A stretch of DNA of 6,925 nt from positions 1 to 6,925 of the forward strand of contig DAOUOU010000148.1 of the NCBI GenBank assembly GCA_030626465.1. Direction: 5' to 3'. Position numbers and translations under genes: made by a program. The first letter of the stretch is position 1, and each line of letters opens with the position of its first letter. Below, one piece after another: positions 1 through 6,925 of this stretch. The stretch is from Bacteroidales bacterium. GTDB lineage: Bacteria > Bacteroidota > Bacteroidia > Bacteroidales > UBA10428. The notes under the pieces are model-generated. The model made no database searches and was not told the origin of the DNA. It saw only the letters and a program-made list of their open reading frames with translations.

Positions 1-29
1 AAGATTCATAGTTTGTATTCGTAATGATG

Positions 30-3000
30 TTATTCATTATTATTAATTAGTTGGTTTAGAATTGAGAAAGCTGTTTCTACCTTGTTTATATTATCAATAG
101 TCATTGCAAGTTTGTCTTTTCCTTCTTTCATTCGAAAAAGTGAAGGATTCTTTTGAATAAAGTTGAGAATTTTTATAAAAGTATCTGAACGAAAGAAATA
201 GGAATCCTTATCAGCTATAAAGTAAGCAATAAGTCTGTTATTTTTTATAATTAATTTTTCAAATCCTAATCTCTCTGCAAGCCATCTGAGTTCGACTATT
301 CTTAATAATTCAAGAGTAGGAAGAGGCAAAGGGCCGAAACGATCAACCAGGTCATTTTGAAATTTGATAAGTTCGTTTTCCTGAGTTATAGAATCTAATT
401 TTCGATATAGGCGGATTCTTTCAGCAATATTCGACACATATTCATCAGGTATGTGTATTTCAAGATCGGTATCAATAACACAATCGGTTGTATAGTGCAT
501 TTCATGTTTTTGAATTTTTAACAGACTTTCATCCTTTCTATAAAGATCTTTAAACTCATTTTGCTGTAATTCTTTCAAAGCTTCATTTAAAATTCTGTTG
601 TATGCTTCAAAACCTATATCTGCAATAAAGCCGCTTTGTTCAGCGCCTAACATATTTCCTGCACCTCTTATGTCCAGATCCTGAAGGGCAATATTAAAAC
701 CACTTCCCAGCTCTGAAAATTCTTCTATTGCTTTTAATCTTCTTCTTGCTTCAGGAGTTACAGCGGATAATGGAGGGGCAAAAAGATAACAGAAAGCTTT
801 TTTATTTGACCTTCCTACCCGGCCTCTGAGTTGATACAGATCACTCAGACCAAAGTTTTGTGCATTATTAATGAAAATAGTATTTGCATTTGGAATATCC
901 AGTCCCGATTCCACTATGGCAGTTGACACCAGTACATCGTAGTTGCCATTAATAAAATCTATCATTACTTCTTCAAGTTTTGATCCTTCCATTCTTCCAT
1001 GGCCAACCACGGTTTTAACGAAAGGGCATAATTTTTTTATCAGTTCTTCAACTTCATAAATGTTTTCTATACGGTTATGAATGAAGAAAACCTGTCCATC
1101 TCGACTCACTTCAAACTCAATACCTTCTTGAATTATACCTTCATTAAAACTATGTAGTTCGGTTATTATTGGATGCCTGTTTGGTGGGGGAGTATTGATG
1201 ACAGATAAATCACGTGCACCCAATAGTGAGAATTGCATGGTACGTGGTATGGGTGTTGCAGTCAATGTAAGAGTATCGACAGTTATCTTAAGTTTTTTTA
1301 ATTTTTCTTTTGCAGCAACGCCGAATTTTTGTTCTTCATCGATTATTAATAATCCAAGGTCTCTGAATTTGATATCCTTGCTAAGTAAGCGATGAGTACC
1401 AATTAAAATATCAATTTTTCCCGACTCTGTTTCAGAAACAATTCTTTTCTGTTCGGCAGTTTTTTTCAATCGGCTGATATACTCAATGTTGCAGGGAAAA
1501 TTCCTCAACCTTTCTTTAAAAGTCGTGTAATGCTGAAGTGCAAGAATGGTTGTAGGTACCAATATTACTACTTGTTTACTATCTGTAACTGCTTTAAAAG
1601 AAGCACGAATGGCAATTTCAGTCTTCCCAAAACCTACGTCACCACATATAAGTCTGTCCATGGGAACGTCTAACTCCATATCTGATTTGACTAATACTGT
1701 CGCTTTTAGCTGATCCGGGGTGTCTTCATAAATGAATGATGCTTCAAGTTCTTCCTGCAGGTAAGTATCAAGTGAAAAGCTAAATCCCTTATTTGCTTTT
1801 CGTTTTGCGTAAAGTGAGATCAGGTCTTTGGCAATATCCTTAACTTTCTTCTTCGTGCTTTCTTTCAGTTTATGCCAGGCTCCCGTGCCTAGCTTGTAAA
1901 TCTTTGGTTCTGTACCGTCTTTGCCTTTATACTTGGAAATTCGATGCAGAGAATGAATACTGATAAGCAAAGTATCATTATCGCGATAGACCAGTTTTAT
2001 GCCTTCCTGAATTTTCCCATTCACTTCAATTTTCTCGAGACCTCCAAATCTGCCTATACCATGATCGATATGCACAATGAAGTCTCCTGGTTTCAAATCA
2101 TTTAGTTCGCTTAATGTAACTGAAGCTTTGCTGGAGAAGTAACGGTGAAGGCGGTATTTATGATAGCGATCGAAAATCTGATGATCGGTATAACAACATA
2201 TTTTAAGATCTTCATCAATAAATCCTGCATGAAGGGTTTGTAATATAGTTTTGAAAGGGATGCCCTGGTGAGTATCGGCAAATATGGCGTGTAACCGCTC
2301 AATTTGTTTTTCGTTTTCAGATAAAATATATGTATCGTAATTCTGTGCTATGTACATTTTCAAGTTATCGCCCAGAAGATTGAAGTTCTTTTGGAATAAA
2401 GGTTGTGCTTTGGTAGAAAAGTTAATTCTGGTAGCATCGCTCAGTGAAGATGAAGTACCAAATTCAATTATGGTTTCCTGGTCGATATCTTTCAGAAAAT
2501 CATTTTTTCTATAGATGAAATCAAAATGGATTTGACTGTCCGTGGGATTTTTCGAAATAGTATTATTTATTTCCTGAAGTTTATCAGCAACATAAGGAAG
2601 ATCTTCTGACCAGATAATTGGATTTCCTTGAGCAAATTCTACTATAGACTGCCTGATTTCTGCATCTGCATAATTCTGAATATTCGGCAGAATTGATATG
2701 TTCCCGAATTTATCCCTCGATAACTGGCTCTCCAGTTCGAATGAGCGAATAGATTCTATTTCGTCTCCAAAAAAATCTATACGAAAAGGAAATTCAGCTG
2801 AAAAAGAAAAAACATCAACTATACTGCCCCTGATTGCATATTGACCGGGCTCATATACAAAATCAACCAACTCAAAATTATAGGTATCTAACACTTCTTT
2901 GATAAATTCAATACCAGGTTTCTCACCGATTTTAAGCTGCAGGGTATCGTTTAGCAGCTGATTCTTATTAATTACTTTTTCAACCATTGCTTCAGGATAA

Positions 3001-3380
3001 GTAACGATTGTCAGTAATCCTGAAGAATATTCACTCAGTCTGTTCAGTGTATTTGTTCTGAGAATTATATTGCCATTGTCAGTTTGAGTATATTGAATAG
3101 ATCCTTTATATGAAGAAGGGAAAAATAATATTCTTCTGTTATCCATGCAGGTGAGCAGATCATTAAAAAAATATGCTGCTTCTTCTCTTCCATTGAAAAT
3201 AAAAAAATTAATGTTTCCTAGTTCCGATAACAAGTTTGAAAACAACATAGCTTTTGATGATCCTGATAAGCCTGAAATATGGATTCTCTTCTTTGATTCT
3301 TTTTTTAATAAAGATAATATCTTGTTATACTCAGGATGAGATTTATATTTATCAGCGATGGCTTGTAAAAGTCGAGTCAC
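30..3380 (-). CDS. mfd: Transcription-repair coupling factor Mfd (TRCF)
   Basis: This is a superfamily 2 DNA translocase that pushes stalled RNA polymerase off DNA and recruits UvrA for transcription-coupled excision repair in the cytoplasm. At 1116 residues it is close to the usual length (about 1150 in E. coli). In order: a UvrB-like N-terminal region (about 1-215, including YAIRGSIVDVFSF at 181-193 and RIDFFGDEIESI at 200-211); a CarD-like RNA-polymerase-interacting domain (LKPGDFIVHIDHGIGRF, 429-445); the helicase core with Walker A GDVGFGKTEIA (580-590), DEEQ (681-684), TATPIPRT (707-714), the motif V region STAIVESGLDIP (819-830) and motif VI QLRGRVGRS (850-858); and a C-terminal TRCF domain (about 970-1070). 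The N-terminal P-loop position (GLSGSSKAM, 37-45) is degenerate, as expected since this module does not hydrolyse ATP in the family. The start is GTG: an in-frame TAG lies about 45 bp upstream with no ATG between. It is transcribed divergently from the aspartate kinase. All core motifs are intact. Confidence 0.97.
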   Translation of the reverse strand: MTRLLQAIADKYKSHPEYNKILSLLKKESKKRIHISGLSGSSKAMLFSNLLSELGNINFFIFNGREEAAYFFNDLLTCMDNRRILFFPSSYKGSIQYTQTDNGNIILRTNTLNRLSEYSSGLLTIVTYPEAMVEKVINKNQLLNDTLQLKIGEKPGIEFIKEVLDTYNFELVDFVYEPGQYAIRGSIVDVFSFSAEFPFRIDFFGDEIESIRSFELESQLSRDKFGNISILPNIQNYADAEIRQSIVEFAQGNPIIWSEDLPYVADKLQEINNTISKNPTDSQIHFDFIYRKNDFLKDIDQETIIEFGTSSSLSDATRINFSTKAQPLFQKNFNLLGDNLKMYIAQNYDTYILSENEKQIERLHAIFADTHQGIPFKTILQTLHAGFIDEDLKICCYTDHQIFDRYHKYRLHRYFSSKASVTLSELNDLKPGDFIVHIDHGIGRFGGLEKIEVNGKIQEGIKLVYRDNDTLLISIHSLHRISKYKGKDGTEPKIYKLGTGAWHKLKESTKKKVKDIAKDLISLYAKRKANKGFSFSLDTYLQEELEASFIYEDTPDQLKATVLVKSDMELDVPMDRLICGDVGFGKTEIAIRASFKAVTDSKQVVILVPTTILALQHYTTFKERLRNFPCNIEYISRLKKTAEQKRIVSETESGKIDILIGTHRLLSKDIKFRDLGLLIIDEEQKFGVAAKEKLKKLKITVDTLTLTATPIPRTMQFSLLGARDLSVINTPPPNRHPIITELHSFNEGIIQEGIEFEVSRDGQVFFIHNRIENIYEVEELIKKLCPFVKTVVGHGRMEGSKLEEVMIDFINGNYDVLVSTAIVESGLDIPNANTIFINNAQNFGLSDLYQLRGRVGRSNKKAFCYLFAPPLSAVTPEARRRLKAIEEFSELGSGFNIALQDLDIRGAGNMLGAEQSGFIADIGFEAYNRILNEALKELQQNEFKDLYRKDESLLKIQKHEMHYTTDCVIDTDLEIHIPDEYVSNIAERIRLYRKLDSITQENELIKFQNDLVDRFGPLPLPTLELLRIVELRWLAERLGFEKLIIKNNRLIAYFIADKDSYFFRSDTFIKILNFIQKNPSLFRMKEGKDKLAMTIDNINKVETAFSILNQLINNNE

Positions 3381-3402
3381 TATTGATGCTATTTTCGAAT
3401 GA

Positions 3403-3434
3403 CAAAAGTCGTACTTTGTTTTCTATATTCCAAA
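3403..3434 (-). promoter_or_regulatory. Candidate Bacteroidota-type promoter for mfd
   Basis: On the minus strand the sequence reads TTTG, 20 bases, then GACTTTTG. This fits the Bacteroidota housekeeping sigma consensus (TTTG near -33, about 19-20 bp, TAnnTTTG near -7) with one mismatch in the -7 element. The -7 element (3403-3410) lies about 22 bp before the GTG start of mfd, implying a very short leader. The match is by eye, in A+T-rich DNA where chance matches are fairly common. Confidence 0.35.
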
Positions 3435-3531
3435 GAGAGAATGATATACGCTTGGATATCAAAACTGGTTAATTTCATTTCTTTTAAACTTTCTATCATG
3501 TATCTTTAATGGATCTATAAAAACAGTAATC

Positions 3532-4782
3532 GTGAGAGTCTTTAAATTCGGAGGAGCATCTGTCATAGATGCTGCATCAGTCAGAAATCTGGCAGATATA
3601 ATTAGAAATTATGATGAGCCTTTGGTAATAGTAGTATCCGCCATGGGTAAAATTACCAATGCCCTGGAGGAATTATTAAATCATTATTTTAAGCAGGATA
3701 AAAAAACCACAGATAGTTTCAACAAAATAACTGACTTTCATGATTCAATTCTTTATGAGTTATTCCCGGATAATTCAAAGGTATTTCTAAAAATACAGGA
3801 GATTTATAACACATTGAGCCAAAAATTAAAGGAAGAACCAACAATGACCTATAATTTTGAGTATGACCAGATTGTATGTCTTGGTGAACTGCTTTCAACA
3901 CTTATTATTGAATCATACCTTAACTTTACAGGAGTAAAGTGTCAATGGATTGATATAAGGAAGCTTTTAAAAACCGATGATACTTATCGTGAGGCAAAAG
4001 TCGATTTTCTCATGTCGGAACAGCTAATAAATGATGCACTTATAAAGAAAGGAATTTATGTAACACAGGGCTTCATCGGATCTACAAAAAATAATTTATC
4101 CACTACTCTGGGCCGAGAAGGATCTGATTATACCGCAGCTCTACTGGCATATTTCCTGGATGCTGAAAGCCTTACTGTATGGAAGGATGTTCCTGGGGTT
4201 CTGAATGCTGATCCAAAATGGTTTGATAACACTGAGAAAATTGACGAAATGAGTTATACCGATGCTATTGAACTGGCCTTTTACGGAGTAGGGGTTATAC
4301 ATCCCAGAACCATTCAACCACTCAAGCGTAAGAATATACCTCTGTGGGTAAAGTCATTTCTTAAGCCTGAAGAAAGTGGTACTTTGATTGGTAATGTTGA
4401 ATATAAAAAACTAATCCCATGCTTTATATTCAAAATGGATCAGGTTCTTATTGATATCTATCCCCCTGATCTTTCCTTTATTACCGAAGATAATTTTCAA
4501 AGTATTTTTGAAGTGTTTTCCCGAAACAACCTGAAAGTGAATTTAATGCAGAACACTGCTGTTCGTTTCAGACTATGCGTAAATAATGACACTCAGCTAA
4601 TTCCAAAGGTAGTTACTGAATTGTCAGATAAATATCAGGTCACTACTGCAGATAGCCTTGAACTGGTTACTATTCGTTACTATGATCATAAAACCATTGA
4701 AAGAGTTGTGGTGAACAAAGAAATGATTCTTGAACAAAGAAGTAATGAAACAATCCAGTTATTAGTTAAAGATCTCGGATAA
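3532..4782 (+). CDS. lysC: Aspartate kinase (monofunctional)
   Basis: The enzyme phosphorylates L-aspartate with ATP to 4-phospho-aspartate, the committed step toward lysine/diaminopimelate, threonine and methionine; it is cytoplasmic. Visible family motifs are KFGGAS (5-10), the nucleotide-binding loop; VVSAMGKITN (34-43); GELLS (118-122); TQGFIGS (178-184); TTLGREGSDYTAALLA (191-206), the signature of the kinase core; WKDVPGVLNADP (217-228); and VIHPRTIQPLKRKNIPLWV (255-273). The C-terminal 120 or so residues resemble the paired short ACT domains of lysine- or threonine-regulated kinases (SFITEDNFQSIFEVF at 315-329, VNLMQNTAVRF at 336-346). At 416 residues it is full length and has no fused homoserine dehydrogenase. 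The start is GTG, fixed by KFGG lying four residues later; no clear Shine-Dalgarno sequence precedes it. Assignment to lysC rather than another aspartokinase paralogue, and which amino acid inhibits it, are inferred. Confidence 0.93.
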   Translation: MRVFKFGGASVIDAASVRNLADIIRNYDEPLVIVVSAMGKITNALEELLNHYFKQDKKTTDSFNKITDFHDSILYELFPDNSKVFLKIQEIYNTLSQKLKEEPTMTYNFEYDQIVCLGELLSTLIIESYLNFTGVKCQWIDIRKLLKTDDTYREAKVDFLMSEQLINDALIKKGIYVTQGFIGSTKNNLSTTLGREGSDYTAALLAYFLDAESLTVWKDVPGVLNADPKWFDNTEKIDEMSYTDAIELAFYGVGVIHPRTIQPLKRKNIPLWVKSFLKPEESGTLIGNVEYKKLIPCFIFKMDQVLIDIYPPDLSFITEDNFQSIFEVFSRNNLKVNLMQNTAVRFRLCVNNDTQLIPKVVTELSDKYQVTTADSLELVTIRYYDHKTIERVVVNKEMILEQRSNETIQLLVKDLG

Positions 4783-4795
4783 TCCTCATGAGGAT
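4782..4795. repeat. 14-bp perfect palindrome at the aspartate kinase stop
   Basis: ATCCTCATGAGGAT is identical to its reverse complement and begins on the last base of the TAA stop codon. As RNA it could form only a 5-bp stem with a 4-base loop, and no U-run follows, so a standard intrinsic terminator is not supported. It could be a weak 3' hairpin, a binding site for a dimeric regulator upstream of the xylanase gene, or chance. Confidence 0.4.
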
Positions 4796-4896
4796 GTAGA
4801 TAAAAGGAAAAGTAAATTAATTTATTAATTCAATAATGAATATATTTATAATCTTAGTACACCAACTACTTTTTAACAAAATTAATAGTAAGTATT

Positions 4897-6075
4897 ATGA
4901 AATATACTGGCAAAAGCATAATTGGTAACTCTAAAGTTTTTTTATTCTGCATTGGTATTATTTTTATATATGCAATTGTCTTTCAATCGTGTATGAAAGA
5001 TAATAAAACAGATGAACCACCCAGTTTGGCGGAAGCGTTTATTGATTATTTTCCTATAGGTGTTTCTATTGGACAACATACACTAGATGATTCAATGGAC
5101 GTTGCAATGATTATGAAGCATTTCAATTCGATCACGTCAGAGAATTATTTGAAATGGGAATTCATTCATCCTGAGCCGGGAGTTTATAATTTTGCACCTG
5201 CAGATAGTTTTGTCGAATTTGGTAAAAAAAACAATATGTACGTTGTAGGGCATGTTCTGGTGTGGCATTCACAAACACCGGAATGGGTATTTCAGGATGA
5301 AGCAGGAAATCGAGCCTCTCCTGAATTGTTGCTTGATCGTATGCGTGAGCATATTAATACTGTGGTTGGCCATTATAAAGGAAGAGTTCATAGCTGGGAT
5401 GTAGTAAATGAGGCAGTAGACGATAACGGGGAGATACGTAAAAATATATGGTACGAGATACTTGGTGAAGATTACGTACAGAAGGCATTTGAATATGCCC
5501 GGGAAGCTGATCCTGATGCTGAACTCGTCTACAATGACTATTCCATACCTACTCCTTTTAAACGAGATGCCATTGTAAAACTGATTGGCAGTATTCGATC
5601 GAATGGAGTAGATGTAGATGCTATTGGAATGCAGGCACATTATCAATTAGACTATCCGTCTCAGGAAAATCTTGATGCCTGTCTGCAGGCATTTGGTGAG
5701 ATCGGTGTAAAAATCGCCATTACGGAATTTGACATCAATGTCTTACCAAATCCTACAGATCAATTGGGGGCAGATGTTAGATTGAGCTTTGATTTTCAGG
5801 CAAAATACAATCCTTATACAGAAGAATTGCCTGACTCTGTACAATTTCAACTTGCTGACAAATACAGGGAATGTTTTAATGTTTTCGTGAAACACAAAGT
5901 CAACATCAGCAGGGTTACGATTTGGGGTATTCATGATGGACAATCATGGAAAAACAATTGGCCGGTACCAGGGAGAACAAATTATCCTTTGCTTTTTGAC
6001 AGGAATTATAAGCCGAAACCTGCTTTTGATGCCATTATGCAATGTGTAAAGGAGCAGGAGAAGATGGAAGAATAA
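4897..6075 (+). CDS. GH10 endo-1,4-beta-xylanase, predicted lipoprotein
   Basis: This is a glycoside hydrolase family 10 retaining endo-xylanase that cuts internal beta-1,4 bonds of xylan. The N-terminus is a type II signal peptide: basic start, hydrophobic stretch about 14-29, and lipobox FQSC with Cys32 as the lipidated residue. The following MKDNK is charged and somewhat like Bacteroidota lipoprotein export signals, so display on the cell surface is possible but not proven. The single GH10 barrel spans about 45-385: SENYLKWE (81-88), GHVLVWHSQTPEW (118-130), acid/base Glu172 in WDVVNEA (167-173), GMQAHY (244-249), nucleophile Glu277 in ITEFDI (275-280), and TIWGIHDGQSW (341-351). All key catalytic residues are present. 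There is no carbohydrate-binding module and no T9SS sorting domain. The ATG at 4897 gives a sensible signal peptide. The upstream gap of about 114 bp is strongly A+T-rich, with no convincing promoter. No SusC/SusD, transporter or other glycosidase gene accompanies it. Confidence 0.95.
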   Translation: MKYTGKSIIGNSKVFLFCIGIIFIYAIVFQSCMKDNKTDEPPSLAEAFIDYFPIGVSIGQHTLDDSMDVAMIMKHFNSITSENYLKWEFIHPEPGVYNFAPADSFVEFGKKNNMYVVGHVLVWHSQTPEWVFQDEAGNRASPELLLDRMREHINTVVGHYKGRVHSWDVVNEAVDDNGEIRKNIWYEILGEDYVQKAFEYAREADPDAELVYNDYSIPTPFKRDAIVKLIGSIRSNGVDVDAIGMQAHYQLDYPSQENLDACLQAFGEIGVKIAITEFDINVLPNPTDQLGADVRLSFDFQAKYNPYTEELPDSVQFQLADKYRECFNVFVKHKVNISRVTIWGIHDGQSWKNNWPVPGRTNYPLLFDRNYKPKPAFDAIMQCVKEQEKMEE

Positions 6076-6101
6076 TATACGGTTCTTATCTGAGAGCTTT
6101 T

Positions 6102-6878
6102 TTATATTGCACACAAAGCATTATTCAAAGCAATAATCCCTTGCTTATAGTGGTTGCGTTGAATTACAAACTGCATATTCACTTGCTTAAGCGATTGTGA
6201 GAAACTTTCGATATTGATATTTTTTTTCGCTAAAGCAGCCGTAGCTTTTGATAATATACCGGGTTGAGCAATGTTTGTTCCTAAGACACAGATGAGAGCA
6301 ACTTCTTTTGATGTTATTTCATGGAAATTCTCCTTTAAATCTTTCAGGAGTTCTTTCTTGAAATCTTTTTGCCAGATAATCTGTGTGATACTGTTGGCAT
6401 TTGTAGATTTCAGTATGTAACTTATACCATATTTTCTGAATATTTCCATTATATGCAAATCAAAACCAACTTCCCCAACCATCGAAGGATCATGTACCTC
6501 TATTGCCATGACTTGATCAGTACCGGAAATAATTTCGACTTTCGATTTTTCACCAACATAATCTTTTGAAATAACTGTCCCGGGATGTTCCGGTTCAAAG
6601 GTATTTTTAATCCTGATATTTATTCCAGTCAACTCCAAAGGTTTTGAAGCTTTTGGATGTATTGCTTCCATTCCAATATCTGCGAGTTGATCAGCTACAT
6701 TGTAGTTTGTAAAACCAACAGGTATCGATTTTTTCACACCAACTATATTTGGATCAGCAGAAGAAAGATGAAATTCCTTGTGTATAACAGCTTCGTCTGC
6801 TTTCAATTCAACAGCTATTTTACTAAATGTAACTTCGGAATAAATATCAGGATTAAAAATACTTTTGAACCGGAACAT
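6102..6878 (-). CDS. Aspartate kinase, C-terminal part only (5' end lost at an inverted repeat)
   Basis: Residues 15-258 match the second half of an aspartate kinase of about 440 residues: end of the kinase core (EVTFSKIAVELKADEAVIHK, 15-34; HLSSADPNIVG, 37-47), the segment NVADQLADIGMEAIHPKAS (60-78), IRIKNTFEPEHPGTVI (88-103), and two ACT domains, about 120-185 and 192-258 (ALICVLGTNIAQPGILSKA, 194-212). The N-terminal KFGG half is absent. Residues 1-14 (6878-6837) do not belong to the family; they are the antisense reading of an arm duplicated from this same gene, so the ATG at 6878 is spurious and genuine coding sequence ends at about 6836. It differs from the upstream aspartate kinase in the core and in its regulatory domains, so it is a separate paralogue and not a recent copy. 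It is convergent with the xylanase gene, stops 26 bp apart. If the junction is an artefact, the real gene is probably intact in the organism; if real, this is a pseudogene. Confidence 0.85.
   Translation of the reverse strand: MFRFKSIFNPDIYSEVTFSKIAVELKADEAVIHKEFHLSSADPNIVGVKKSIPVGFTNYNVADQLADIGMEAIHPKASKPLELTGINIRIKNTFEPEHPGTVISKDYVGEKSKVEIISGTDQVMAIEVHDPSMVGEVGFDLHIMEIFRKYGISYILKSTNANSITQIIWQKDFKKELLKDLKENFHEITSKEVALICVLGTNIAQPGILSKATAALAKKNINIESFSQSLKQVNMQFVIQRNHYKQGIIALNNALCAI
6538..6626 (+). repeat. Left arm of an 89-bp inverted repeat
   Basis: This arm lies inside the second aspartate kinase gene, and on the minus strand it encodes the segment from GINIRIKN to GEKSK (residues 85-113). 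It matches the reverse complement of 6837-6925 at 88 of 89 positions; the only difference is at 6600 against 6863. The spacer is 210 bp of the same gene. The match stops sharply at 6626/6837; the outer limit is unknown because the window ends. Confidence 0.97.
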
Positions 6879-6925
6879 CCCGGGACAGTTATTTCAAAAG
6901 ATTATGTTGGTGAAAAATCGAAAGT
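6837..6925 (-). repeat. Right arm of the 89-bp inverted repeat, at the window end
   Basis: This arm is the reverse complement of 6538-6626. Read on the plus strand it encodes the same peptide segment (GINIRIKN to GEKSK, then the first two bases of a Val codon), so it is a second, oppositely oriented piece of the aspartate kinase gene. It replaces the expected upstream coding sequence of the minus-strand gene. The arm runs to the last base, so its length is a minimum. Confidence 0.97.

Noticed and set aside
3443..3460. Short inverted repeat GATAT / ATATC in the divergent intergenic region
   Set aside because: Arms are only 5 bp of A+T-rich sequence with an 8-bp spacer, which is expected by chance.
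3145..3472. Two overlapping plus-strand open frames (64 and 72 codons) at the start of mfd
   Set aside because: They are mostly antisense to the N-terminal coding region of mfd, have no recognisable motif, and are explained by the composition of the opposite strand.
3501..3508. TATCTTTA as a possible -7 element for the aspartate kinase gene
   Set aside because: It is close to TAnnTTTG and well placed before the GTG, but there is no acceptable -33 TTTG at the right distance, so it is not better than chance in this A+T-rich gap.
4867..4874. TACTTTTT as a possible -7 element for the xylanase gene
   Set aside because: One mismatch to TAnnTTTG, but no matching -33 element upstream and the whole gap is A+T-rich.
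5269..5646. 125-codon open frame on the minus strand inside the xylanase gene
   Set aside because: It lies wholly antisense to a strongly supported GH10 coding region, and its translation has low-complexity composition with no recognisable domain.
6076..6103. Possible bidirectional terminator between the convergent xylanase and aspartate kinase genes
   Set aside because: There is a T-run (about 6099-6103), but I find no G+C-rich hairpin next to it in the 26-bp gap.
6369..6569. 66-codon plus-strand open frame opposite the second aspartate kinase
   Set aside because: It is antisense to conserved ACT-domain coding sequence and shows no family resemblance.

Overview
The window looks like chromosomal DNA from a member of the Bacteroidota. 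It is A+T-rich, the Mfd and aspartate kinase proteins read like Bacteroidota versions, the xylanase is a lipoprotein with a short charged stretch after its lipid-anchored cysteine, and ribosome binding sites are weak or absent. I see no tRNA, rRNA, CRISPR array, insertion sequence or phage gene. I found no previously undescribed system here; the gene content is housekeeping plus one xylan-degrading enzyme.

Layout. Positions 30-3380 (minus) hold a complete mfd gene for the transcription-repair coupling factor. A 151-bp divergent intergenic region follows, with a plausible Bacteroidota-type promoter for mfd. Positions 3532-4782 (plus) hold a complete monofunctional aspartate kinase. Its stop codon touches a 14-bp perfect palindrome, and an A+T-rich gap of about 114 bp leads to a GH10 endo-1,4-beta-xylanase lipoprotein (4897-6075, plus). 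Only 26 bp separate its stop from the stop of a convergent gene (6102-6878, minus), which is the C-terminal part of a second, clearly different aspartate kinase.

The main oddity is at the right end. Positions 6837-6925 are the reverse complement of 6538-6626, with one mismatch in 89 bp. The second aspartate kinase loses its family resemblance exactly where this arm begins, so the apparent ATG at 6878 and the first 14 residues are antisense read-through of the duplicated arm and not a real N-terminus. The likeliest explanation is a fold-back (strand-switch) chimera at a contig end; a real inverted duplication is the alternative.

Functionally, the two aspartate kinases would each catalyse the first step of the aspartate pathway (lysine/diaminopimelate, threonine, methionine). 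Mfd removes stalled RNA polymerase and recruits excision repair. The xylanase acts outside the cytoplasm on plant xylan. Nothing indicates that these genes form one operon or pathway.
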